DNA of 64,000 nt from an uncultured Eubacteriaceae bacterium (GTDB lineage: Bacteria > Bacillota > Clostridia > Eubacteriales > Eubacteriaceae), in contig CAMBHL010000006.1 in NCBI GenBank assembly GCA_945867155.1, forward strand, positions 62,001-126,000. The letters are read 5' to 3'. A program made the translations under genes and the position numbers. The notes under the pieces are model-generated. The model was given only the letters and a program-made list of their open reading frames with translations. It did not search any database and was not told the DNA's origin. Shown here in pieces: positions 16,938 through 24,401 of this stretch (positions within the stretch are counted from its first letter, which is position 1; each line of letters begins with the position of its first letter).

Positions 16938-18119
16938 TTATTTCAACAGCTCGACCAAGCGTTTCGCCGCTTCTTTCGTATCATCCGGATCACCGAACAT
17001 GGAGAACCGGAAATACCCTTCGCCGCAGTCGCCGAAGCCTTCGCCTGGTGTGCCGACAATTTGCGCTTCGTTGAGGAGCTTGTCGAAGAACGTCCAGCTG
17101 TCCATGCCGTCGGGGCAGGCCATCCAGATGTACGGCGAGTTCTTGCCGCCGCAGTACCACAGGCCAAGCTCGTCGAGAGCCGCCATGACGACTTTCGCGT
17201 TGTTACGGTAGACGTCGATGTTGGCCTGAATCTGTTTCTGACCTTCAGGGGTGAAGACCGCCGCGGCGCCCTTCTGGATGATGTAGGACACCCCGTTGGA
17301 GCGAGTCGTCCGGTTGCGCACCCACATGGCGTTGAGGTTCATGCCTTCCCGTTCCAGATCCTTGCAGATGACCGTATAGCCGCAACGGGTCCCGGTGAAG
17401 CCGGCAGTCTTGGAGAAGGAGCAAATTTCGATGGCACAGGTCCGCGCGCCGGGGATTTCGAAGATGCTGTGGGGCAGTTCCGGATCGGCGATGAAGCATT
17501 CGTAAGCTGCATCGAAGATGATCACAGAGTGGTGGGCATTGGCGTAGTCGACCCAGGCTTTGAGCTGGTCTTTGGAGAACACCGCGCCCGTCGGGTTGTT
17601 CGGGGAGCAGATGTAGATCAGGTCCGCTTCGAGATCGTCCGTCGGCATCGGCAGAAAACCGTTTTCCCGGGAAGAGGGCACGTGGAGGATCTTGCGCCCT
17701 TCCATGACGTTGGCGTCCACATAAGCCGGATAAGCCGGTTCCATGACCAGGGCGTTGTTCTGTTTGTCGAACAAGTTCAGAATATGGCTCAGTTCGTCGC
17801 TGGCGCCGCTGGAGACGAAGATTTCATCGGTGGACAGTTCAACGCCCCGTTCCTTGTAGTGGCCCTGAATCGCTTCTCTTAAGAAATCGGCGCCCACTTC
17901 CGGCAGATAGCCGTGGAAGGTTTCTTTCTTGGACTGATCGTCCACCCCTTCATGGAGAGCCTTGATGACCACGTCGGCGAGGGGCAGGGTCACGTCGCCG
18001 ATGCCCATTTTGTAGAGCTTCGTGCCCGGATGGGCGTCCAAATACGCGTTGACCTTCTGGTCGATGTTGTAGAACAGGTAAGACGAGACGAGCTCGTCGT
18101 AATGATGGTTTGGAATCAT
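16938..18119 (-). CDS. dapL: LL-diaminopimelate aminotransferase
   Basis: This 393-residue PLP enzyme converts tetrahydrodipicolinate and glutamate directly to LL-diaminopimelate, bypassing the succinylase and acetylase routes of lysine and wall synthesis. The PLP lysine lies in EICSFSKTAGFTGTRCGYT near residue 240, and LYKMGIGDVTLPL near the N terminus and YICSPNNPTGAVF near 170 are typical of DapL. The start ATG overlaps the dapF stop as ATGA. It is the third gene of the operon after purF and dapF. Gene identity is strong because both sequence and the dapF neighbour agree. Confidence 0.93.
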   Translation of the reverse strand: MIPNHHYDELVSSYLFYNIDQKVNAYLDAHPGTKLYKMGIGDVTLPLADVVIKALHEGVDDQSKKETFHGYLPEVGADFLREAIQGHYKERGVELSTDEIFVSSGASDELSHILNLFDKQNNALVMEPAYPAYVDANVMEGRKILHVPSSRENGFLPMPTDDLEADLIYICSPNNPTGAVFSKDQLKAWVDYANAHHSVIIFDAAYECFIADPELPHSIFEIPGARTCAIEICSFSKTAGFTGTRCGYTVICKDLEREGMNLNAMWVRNRTTRSNGVSYIIQKGAAAVFTPEGQKQIQANIDVYRNNAKVVMAALDELGLWYCGGKNSPYIWMACPDGMDSWTFFDKLLNEAQIVGTPGEGFGDCGEGYFRFSMFGDPDDTKEAAKRLVELLK

Positions 18120-18916
18120 AATGTCACTTCTCCTTTATAAACTGTTGCAGCCGGGCCGGTCATGACCGCTGCCCCGTCATCTGTAATTTTGATGTGCAGA
18201 TCACCGCCGTCGAGGGTAACCGTCACTTCTTCGTCGATCGGGCAGTATCCCGCCGCCACGGCCGCCGCCACAGAGGCGCAGGCGCCAGTGCCGCAGGCCA
18301 GGGTGACCCCGCTGCCCCGTTCCCAGACCCGCATTCTCAGGTGATGGTTGTCAATGACCTGAACGAATTCGGTGTTAACACCGCCGGGGAATGCCGGATG
18401 TTTTTCCACTTTCGGCCCGAGGGTCGTCAGGGGTGCGTTTTCCGCGTCGTCCACGAAAATGACCGCGTGGGGGTTGCCCACGGAAACCGGCCGGCAGGTC
18501 ACAGCCTCGCCGCCGGCGTCAATCGTCTTGGGTTCGAAGACGTCGACTTTCCCCATATTCACCGTCGCGCCCACGGCTACACCGTCCTTGATTTTAAGAT
18601 CCAAAGTTTTGATCCCCGACAGAGTATCGATGAGCAGGTGGTCTTTGGCCGTGTAGCCGTGATCGTACACGAATTTACCCACGCAGCGGATGCCGTTGCC
18701 GCACATCTTCGCTTCGCTGCCGTCGGCGTTGAAGATGCGCATCTTGAAGTCCGCGTTGTCCGAAGGCATGATCCAGATCATCCCGTCAGAGCCGGCGCCG
18801 AAATGGCGTTCCGACAGTTTCACCGACAGCGCCGGTGCGTCGTATTTGTCCGGGTCGTCATACACATAGAGGTAGTCGTTGCCCAGACCTTCCATTTTTG
18901 TAAATGTAAATTCCAT
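18116..18916 (-). CDS. dapF: Diaminopimelate epimerase
   Basis: This 266-residue cofactor-independent epimerase converts LL- to meso-diaminopimelate. The two catalytic cysteines lie in AKMCGNGIRCVGKF (near 75) and TLACGTGACASVAAAV (near 210). The start MEFTFTKMEGLGNDY at 18916 follows CAGGAGCACAAC and is right for the family; the frame stays open 54 codons upstream but that part resembles nothing. It begins 19 bases after purF and is translationally coupled to dapL. Confidence 0.95.
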   Translation of the reverse strand: MEFTFTKMEGLGNDYLYVYDDPDKYDAPALSVKLSERHFGAGSDGMIWIMPSDNADFKMRIFNADGSEAKMCGNGIRCVGKFVYDHGYTAKDHLLIDTLSGIKTLDLKIKDGVAVGATVNMGKVDVFEPKTIDAGGEAVTCRPVSVGNPHAVIFVDDAENAPLTTLGPKVEKHPAFPGGVNTEFVQVIDNHHLRMRVWERGSGVTLACGTGACASVAAAVAAGYCPIDEEVTVTLDGGDLHIKITDDGAAVMTGPAATVYKGEVTL

Positions 18917-18935
18917 GTTGTGCTCCTGGTTGATT

Positions 18936-20369
18936 TTATTTATTTTTCTTTTTACGCTGGGACAAGGGGGTCGAAAACCGGTCTTTCCGGTAGTGCTTCG
19001 ACACCTTCGTCGCATATTTCCCGGTAAAGCAGCCGGCGCAGTAGCCGACGCCCGGAGACAGCAGTTCCAGATCTTCAATGGGCAGGTAGCCCAGGGAATC
19101 CGCGCCGATCATCTTGCAGATTTCGTCCACGCTGTGATGGGCGGCGATGAGGTTGTCTTCGCTGTCGATGTCCACGCCGTAATAGCACGGGTGGAGGAAC
19201 GGCGGCGCCGAAATGCGCATGTGGACTTCCGTCGCGCCGGCGTTGCGCATCATCGTGACCAGGCGTCTGGACGTCGTCCCCCGGACGATGGAGTCGTCGA
19301 CGAGGACGATGCGCTTGCCCTTGACGATGGACGAGATCGGGTTGAGCTTGATATGGACCTGGTTGTCCCGTTCCCGCTGGCCCGGCGAAATGAACGTCCG
19401 GGCGATGTATTTGTTCTTGATGAGGCCGATGCTGTAGGGAATCCCCGATTCCTGGGCGTAGCCCACCGCCGCGTTGAGGCCGGAGTCCGGCACGCCGATG
19501 ACTGCGTCCGCTTCCACCGGATAAGCCTTGGCCAGGGCGCGGCCGGCCCGGACCCGGGCTTCGTGAATGGGAATGCCGTCGATGACGGAGTCGGGACGGG
19601 CGAAGTAAATCTGTTCGAAGATGCAGCTCTGGCGCGGCACTTTGCCGCAGTGTTCCTTTCGGGATTCGATCTTCCCGTCGGTGCTGAACACGAGCATTTC
19701 CCCGGGTTCCAGATCCCGGATGAAGGTGGCGCCCACGGCCTGAAGGGCGCAGCTTTCCGACGCCACGATGTAGGTGCCGTCTTCGGTTTTCCCGTAGCAC
19801 AGAGGTCTGTAGCCGTAGGGGTCCCGCACGGCCATGAGCTTGGCCGCAGACATGATGACGAGGGAGTAAGCCCCTTCGATTTCGTCCATCGCCTGGCTCA
19901 CCGCGTCTTCAATGGAGCCGCAGTGGAGCCGTTTGCCCGTGATGATGTAGGCAATGGTTTCAGTGTCGCTGGTCGTGTGGAAAATCGCACCGCTGAGTTC
20001 CAGGCGGTCCCGGAGTTTGTCGGAGTTCGTCAGATTCCCGTTGTGGGCAAGGGCCAGCTTGCCCTTCTGGTGGTTGACTTCGATCGGCTGGCAGTTGGCC
20101 CGGGTCTTTTCGCCGGTCGTCGAGTACCGGACGTGGCCCACGGCCATCGTGCTGTCCGGCAGCCGGTCCAAATCTTCTTTGGAAAAGACGTCCCCCACCA
20201 GGCCGAGATCCTTGTGGGAATAGAACAGCCCGTCGTCATCCACCACGATGCCGCAGCTTTCCTGACCCCGGTGCTGAAGCGCGTACAATCCATAATACGC
20301 GAGCCGCCCGAGATCCTTGCGCTTCGGGCTGATCGCGCCAAATACACCACATTCTTCGTGAATAGACAT
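18936..20369 (-). CDS. purF: Amidophosphoribosyltransferase
   Basis: This 477-residue enzyme catalyses the first committed step of purine synthesis, from PRPP and glutamine to phosphoribosylamine. MSIHEECGVFGA carries the N-terminal nucleophile Cys7 after a six-residue propeptide to be cleaved. The PRPP-binding segment VLVDDSIVRGTTSR is near residue 350, and YCAGCFTGKYAT near the C terminus provides cysteines of the 4Fe-4S-type PurF group. The start at 20369 is preceded by GAGGTAAGC. It is not in a pur cluster but heads an operon with dapF and dapL, which is unusual. Confidence 0.95.
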   Translation of the reverse strand: MSIHEECGVFGAISPKRKDLGRLAYYGLYALQHRGQESCGIVVDDDGLFYSHKDLGLVGDVFSKEDLDRLPDSTMAVGHVRYSTTGEKTRANCQPIEVNHQKGKLALAHNGNLTNSDKLRDRLELSGAIFHTTSDTETIAYIITGKRLHCGSIEDAVSQAMDEIEGAYSLVIMSAAKLMAVRDPYGYRPLCYGKTEDGTYIVASESCALQAVGATFIRDLEPGEMLVFSTDGKIESRKEHCGKVPRQSCIFEQIYFARPDSVIDGIPIHEARVRAGRALAKAYPVEADAVIGVPDSGLNAAVGYAQESGIPYSIGLIKNKYIARTFISPGQRERDNQVHIKLNPISSIVKGKRIVLVDDSIVRGTTSRRLVTMMRNAGATEVHMRISAPPFLHPCYYGVDIDSEDNLIAAHHSVDEICKMIGADSLGYLPIEDLELLSPGVGYCAGCFTGKYATKVSKHYRKDRFSTPLSQRKKKNK

Positions 20370-20444
20370 GCTTACCTCACAATGTTGATTATTTTTTAAT
20401 TGATTTCTTACGCTCACTTGATAGATAGCCTTATATATAGACAG

Positions 20445-20479
20445 AAAAAAGCAATGCGCACAAAAACGCCATTGCTTTT
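20445..20479 (-). promoter_or_regulatory. Hairpin at the start of the purF transcript
   Basis: GCAATG and CATTGC pair around a 13-base interior, followed on the minus strand by TTTTTTCTG. It starts only a few bases after the predicted transcript start, so it could be a very early terminator (attenuator) or a 5' stabilising hairpin. Confidence 0.5.
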
Positions 20480-20488
20480 GACGGCTTT

Positions 20489-20518
20489 ATCTTACTTCAC
20501 AGACCGCAATTTTGTCAA
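20489..20518 (-). promoter_or_regulatory. Sigma-A promoter of purF-dapF-dapL
   Basis: TTGACA (20513-20518) and TAAGAT (20489-20494) on the minus strand are 18 bases apart. I looked for a purine riboswitch fold in the 120-base leader and did not find one. Confidence 0.7.
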
Positions 20519-20684
20519 TGCCTTTTTAGAACGCTTCTTGAAAACACAAAGCATTTTGACTGCAAAAATTTCACTTCTTTTTATATTTTCTTATATTTTC
20601 TAGAAATAGTGTAGGATTTTCAGATATTTTATAATAAAATATTGTAGAATATTTTGATTAAAAACCACTGAAAGGAAAAACCGA

Positions 20685-21908
20685 ATGGATTACGATCGTT
20701 ACTCTGCCGAAGAAGTGCGGCAGTTCGTCGAAGAAGATGACGTCAAGTTCATCCGCCTCGCCTTCTGTGACATCTTCGGCCGCCAGAAAAATATTTCCCT
20801 GATGCCGTCCCAGCTGGAACACGCGTTCCAGGATGGCATCTCCATCGACGCCTCGGCCATCGACGGCTTCGACCGGGACGTGCATTCCGACCTGTTTCTC
20901 TACCCCGACCCGTCGACTTTGATGCTCTTCCCGTGGCGTCCGGAACACGGGCGGGTCGTCCGCATGTTCTGCCAGATTCGAAAGCCCGACGGCGCCATTT
21001 TCGAACACGACACCCGAAGCCTTCTGATCCAGGCGATTAAAGACGCCCGGCACGCCGGCTTGGAATTTTTCGTCGGAAGCGAAAAGGAATTCTACCTGTT
21101 CCGCCTCGACGACAACGGCGAACCGACCCACATCCCCATCGACCGCGCGACGTACATGGACATCGCCCCTGCAGACCGGGGCGTCAACATCCGCCGGGAA
21201 ATCTGCCTGACTCTCGAAGAAATGGGCATCAGCCCCACGGGCTCCCACCACGAAAGCGGCCCGGGCCAGAACGAAGTGGACTTCAATTTCGACGAAGCCC
21301 TCATCGCCGCCGACAACGCCATCGCCTTCACCACTGCGGTCCAGGCCATCGCGACCCAGAACGGCCTCTACGCCGACTTCAGCCCGAAACCCCTGTCCGA
21401 CGAAGACGGCTCCAGCTTCCACATCAACTTGTCGGTCCGCTCCGCCGACGGCAAAGACTACCTCGAAGCGGTGACTGCCGGCATCCTCGACCACATCCTC
21501 GAAATGACGGCCTTCTTGAATCCGACCGAAGCCTCTTACCACAGGCTCGGCCACCGCAAGGCACCGAAATACATCTCCTGGGACCGTCAGAACCGCTCCC
21601 AGCTCATCCGGGTGCCCGCCGCGACCAACCCGAAATACCGCCGCATCGAGCTGCGCTCTCCGGACAACGGCGCCAACCCATATCTCGCCATAGCCCTTTT
21701 GATCTACGCCGGGCTCGACGGCATCAAACGCGGCCTCACCCTGCCCGAACCCATCGAAACGAACTTGTTCACCGCGGAGCCGGAAGTGCTCGACCAGCTC
21801 CAGACCCTGCCCGCTTCCCGTTCCGAAGCGACAGGCATCGCCCGCAATTCCGCTTTTATTCAAAATCACCTGCCAGCTTCGTTAATCACCAAATTCTGTC
21901 ACCGCTAG
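20685..21908 (+). CDS. glnA: Glutamine synthetase, type I (short form)
   Basis: This 407-residue enzyme makes glutamine from glutamate, ammonia and ATP. Active-site blocks are FFVGSEKEFYLF near 128, HHESGPGQNEVDF near 190 (metal-binding acids), DGSSFHINLS near 245, and RIELRSPDNGANPYLA near 325. It is shorter than the usual 440-470 residues of type I enzymes; the adenylylation-loop region is not recognisable. GAAAGG lies before the ATG. It is followed 9 bases later by an ANTAR regulator, a pairing that suggests nitrogen-responsive antitermination. The 315-base region upstream (20370-20684) is AT-rich and also holds the purF promoter. Confidence 0.93.
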   Translation: MDYDRYSAEEVRQFVEEDDVKFIRLAFCDIFGRQKNISLMPSQLEHAFQDGISIDASAIDGFDRDVHSDLFLYPDPSTLMLFPWRPEHGRVVRMFCQIRKPDGAIFEHDTRSLLIQAIKDARHAGLEFFVGSEKEFYLFRLDDNGEPTHIPIDRATYMDIAPADRGVNIRREICLTLEEMGISPTGSHHESGPGQNEVDFNFDEALIAADNAIAFTTAVQAIATQNGLYADFSPKPLSDEDGSSFHINLSVRSADGKDYLEAVTAGILDHILEMTAFLNPTEASYHRLGHRKAPKYISWDRQNRSQLIRVPAATNPKYRRIELRSPDNGANPYLAIALLIYAGLDGIKRGLTLPEPIETNLFTAEPEVLDQLQTLPASRSEATGIARNSAFIQNHLPASLITKFCHR

Positions 21909-21917
21909 GAGGGATTT

Positions 21918-22523
21918 ATGCGCATCACGCCATCATCTCTGAAAGTTCAACGCGTTTACCGCGTGCTGCTGATTTCTTCCGCAGAGCGCTTCAACACGGC
22001 GCTGGATGCCCTGCTGCCCCGGCGCCTTTACGATCCCGTCACCGTCGTGACCAGCGCGTCCGCCGGCCGGCGGGCCCTCAACGATCAGCCCTACGACTTC
22101 ATCCTCATCAACACCCCGCTGCCCGATGAGTTCGGCACGGAAACGGCGATTCACTTTGCCCAGAACCGCGCTGCGGTGCCTTTGGTCTTTGTGGCCCGGG
22201 ATCATCTGGACGACGTCCACAACCAGGTCGCGCCCTACGGCGTCCTCACCCTGCCAAAGCCCGTCACCGGCGAACAGGTCCGCCTGGGGCTGCGCTGGAT
22301 GGCCGCTTACCGGGAACGGCTCCGCCGCCTCGAAAAGAAGTCCGTTTCCCTGGAAGACAAGATGAAGGAAATCCGCCTGGTCAACAAGGCGAAATGGCTC
22401 CTCATCGACCAGAAGAACATGAACGAAACCGACGCCCACCATTTCATCGAAAAGCAGGCCATGAACCACAGCGTCTCCAAGGGCATCATCGCTGAAGCGA
22501 TCCTCAAAAATCTTTCGATCTAA
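21918..22523 (+). CDS. ANTAR-domain response regulator (nitrogen antiterminator type)
   Basis: This 201-residue protein has an N-terminal receiver-like domain (VYRVLLISS, then DFILINTPLPDEFGTETA and TLPKPVT) and a C-terminal ANTAR helix bundle (KAKWLLIDQKNMNETDAHHFIEKQAM near 155-185). The receiver lacks a clear phosphorylatable Asp in the expected context (ILINTP instead of LLDxxMP), so it may be a pseudo-receiver. ANTAR proteins bind paired hexaloop hairpins to prevent termination. Co-transcription with glnA points to glutamine metabolism. I could not find a matching hairpin pair in front of glnA. Confidence 0.87.
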   Translation: MRITPSSLKVQRVYRVLLISSAERFNTALDALLPRRLYDPVTVVTSASAGRRALNDQPYDFILINTPLPDEFGTETAIHFAQNRAAVPLVFVARDHLDDVHNQVAPYGVLTLPKPVTGEQVRLGLRWMAAYRERLRRLEKKSVSLEDKMKEIRLVNKAKWLLIDQKNMNETDAHHFIEKQAMNHSVSKGIIAEAILKNLSI

Positions 22524-22574
22524 TTCATCTAATCAATCTCCAACTGCTATTATTTCAATTTTTCTTTATATATC

Positions 22575-22616
22575 AAAAAGCACTTTCTATTAAATTTAAA
22601 TAGAAAGTGCTTTTTT
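22575..22616. terminator. Bidirectional terminator between the ANTAR gene and the hydrogenase
   Basis: AAAAAGCACTTTCTATT and its complement form a long stem with a 6-base loop and T runs on both strands; it serves two convergent genes. Confidence 0.9.
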
Positions 22617-22619
22617 GCG

Positions 22620-24401
22620 TTAACGCTGCAATTTCACATCCGGGTCCAGATGAGGACTTAAGGGCATGTCCCACTGGTGATGGTCGGTGTGGAGATAGTG
22701 TTCGGCCTTTTCCGAAAGGGGTTCCCCGAGAAAATCCCGGTACAGCCGCTGAATCTCCGGATTTTCGTGGGAGAAGCGGATGTTGGCCATGCGGTCGAGA
22801 TTGTGGAGGCGCCGCCCCCGGACTGCTGCCAGTTCTTGTCCGTCATGGATTGGCTGGCCCCCGCCGCCGACACAGCCGCCGGGACAGGCCATGACTTCGA
22901 CGAAATCGTAGTGGACGTCCCCCCGGCGCAGGGCCCGGATCAGTTCCCGGGTATTGCCGAGACCGCTGACCACAGCGGTGCGCACCGGAATGCCTGCGAA
23001 GTCGTAAGCCGCTTCGCCCCAGGGGTGTTCTTTCGTGTTCAGGACGGTTTTGAAGGTGTCCGGATTCGGGTTTTCCCCGGCGGCGAGGTAATAGCCGGTG
23101 CGTAGGGCTGCTTCCATGACGCCGCCGGTGGTGCCGAAGATAACCCCGGCGCCAGTGCTGGTGCCCAGGGGCGAATCAAAGGGCTCTTCGGGCAGGTTCG
23201 CCACGTCGAGGTTCTGGGAGCGGATCATGGCGATCATTTCCCGGGTCGTCAGGGACACCTCGAGGTCCGCCCCGGTCCCGGCGTCGTTGAGGCTCGAAAT
23301 GGCGATTTCCGACTTTTTCGCGAGACACGGCATGATGGACACCGAAAAGATCTTGTTCGGGTCCGCGCCGATTTTTTCCGCGAAATAGGTTTTGGTCATC
23401 GTCGCCTGCATCCCCTGGGGGGATTTGGACGTCGACAAATCGTCCGTCATGTCCGGATACTGGGATTTGAGGAAGCGCACCCAGCCCGGGCAGCACGACG
23501 TGAACATCGGGTAGCGGTGTTTCGTGCCGTCGGTCATGCGCTTCAAGAATTCCGACGCTTCTTCCATCACCGTCAGGTCCGCGCCGAAATTCGTGTCGAA
23601 TACGAAGTTGAAGCCGCAGCGCCTCAGGGCCGCCGCGAGCCGGCCCGGGGTCGCCCGTTCCCGGGGCAGGCTTAAGCCCTCGCCCCAGGCCGCCCGCACC
23701 GCCGGGGCGACCTGGACGACAGTCACCGTGTCCGGATCGTTCAGGGCCCGTTCCCACGGGTAGATCTTTTTGCGGTCGAGCCTGCCGTGAAGGGCACCGG
23801 TGGGGCAGTGGGTGACGCACTGGCCGCAGACGGCGCAGTCCGCATCTTCGATGTGGCGGCCGCCGGAGACGTTCACCGTGGTCCGCCCGCCGGAGCGCAC
23901 CAGATCCCAAACCCCGAGGCTTTGGACTTTGTCGCAGATGTTGATGCAGCGCAGGCATTTGATGCACTTGGATTCTTCCCGGATCAGCGGGAAATCCTGG
24001 GGCCAGCGGTTTTCGGGAATTTCTTTATGATACAAACTTTCTTCAATACCCAGATCGAAACACGCCTGCTGGAGGGCGCAGTTGCCGTTCCGGGAGCACG
24101 TCGTGCAGTGGCTGTCGTGCTGGGACAGAATGAGCTGGAGGTTGATCCGCCTCGCTTCCTGAACCCTGGGGGAATTGGTGTAGATGACCATCCCGGGGTA
24201 GACCTTGTTGTTGCAGGCGGTGACCAGGCGTTCTTCCCCTTCCACCTCGACCACGCAGACGCGGCAGGCGCCCATTTCGTTGATATCCTCTAAAAAACAC
24301 AGGTGAGGCAGGGGCCACCCCGTCTGTTCACAAGCTTCCATGATGCTCAGTTCCGACGGGATCTGATACACGAAGCCGTTGATGGTTACGCGAATTACCA
24401 T
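22620..24401 (-). CDS. hydA: [FeFe] hydrogenase, group A, NADH-linked type
   Basis: This 593-residue iron-only hydrogenase makes or consumes H2. An N-terminal [2Fe-2S] domain (GACRVCVVEVEG) is followed by a His/Cys 4Fe-4S site (HDSHCTTCSRNGNC), two ferredoxin-like clusters (CIKCLRCINIC, CAVCGQCVTHC) and the H-cluster domain with signatures TSCCPGW, MPCLAKKSE and ACPGGCVGGGG. This is the M3-type layout of cytoplasmic electron-bifurcating or NAD(P)-linked enzymes. It overlaps the upstream flavoprotein gene by 7 bases, so the two are translated together. It probably disposes of fermentation electrons as H2. Confidence 0.95.
   Translation of the reverse strand: MVIRVTINGFVYQIPSELSIMEACEQTGWPLPHLCFLEDINEMGACRVCVVEVEGEERLVTACNNKVYPGMVIYTNSPRVQEARRINLQLILSQHDSHCTTCSRNGNCALQQACFDLGIEESLYHKEIPENRWPQDFPLIREESKCIKCLRCINICDKVQSLGVWDLVRSGGRTTVNVSGGRHIEDADCAVCGQCVTHCPTGALHGRLDRKKIYPWERALNDPDTVTVVQVAPAVRAAWGEGLSLPRERATPGRLAAALRRCGFNFVFDTNFGADLTVMEEASEFLKRMTDGTKHRYPMFTSCCPGWVRFLKSQYPDMTDDLSTSKSPQGMQATMTKTYFAEKIGADPNKIFSVSIMPCLAKKSEIAISSLNDAGTGADLEVSLTTREMIAMIRSQNLDVANLPEEPFDSPLGTSTGAGVIFGTTGGVMEAALRTGYYLAAGENPNPDTFKTVLNTKEHPWGEAAYDFAGIPVRTAVVSGLGNTRELIRALRRGDVHYDFVEVMACPGGCVGGGGQPIHDGQELAAVRGRRLHNLDRMANIRFSHENPEIQRLYRDFLGEPLSEKAEHYLHTDHHQWDMPLSPHLDPDVKLQR

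Noticed and set aside
18879-20399. 506-codon plus-strand frame opposite purF, and similar long frames opposite glnA (20658-21869) and glpK (8825-10078)
   Set aside because: All are shadows of well-identified genes; translations are Arg/His/Gly-rich with no motifs.
20370-20684. Purine riboswitch or ANTAR hairpin pair in the purF/glnA intergenic region
   Set aside because: I looked on both strands; the only good hairpin is GCAATG/CATTGC and it matches neither motif.
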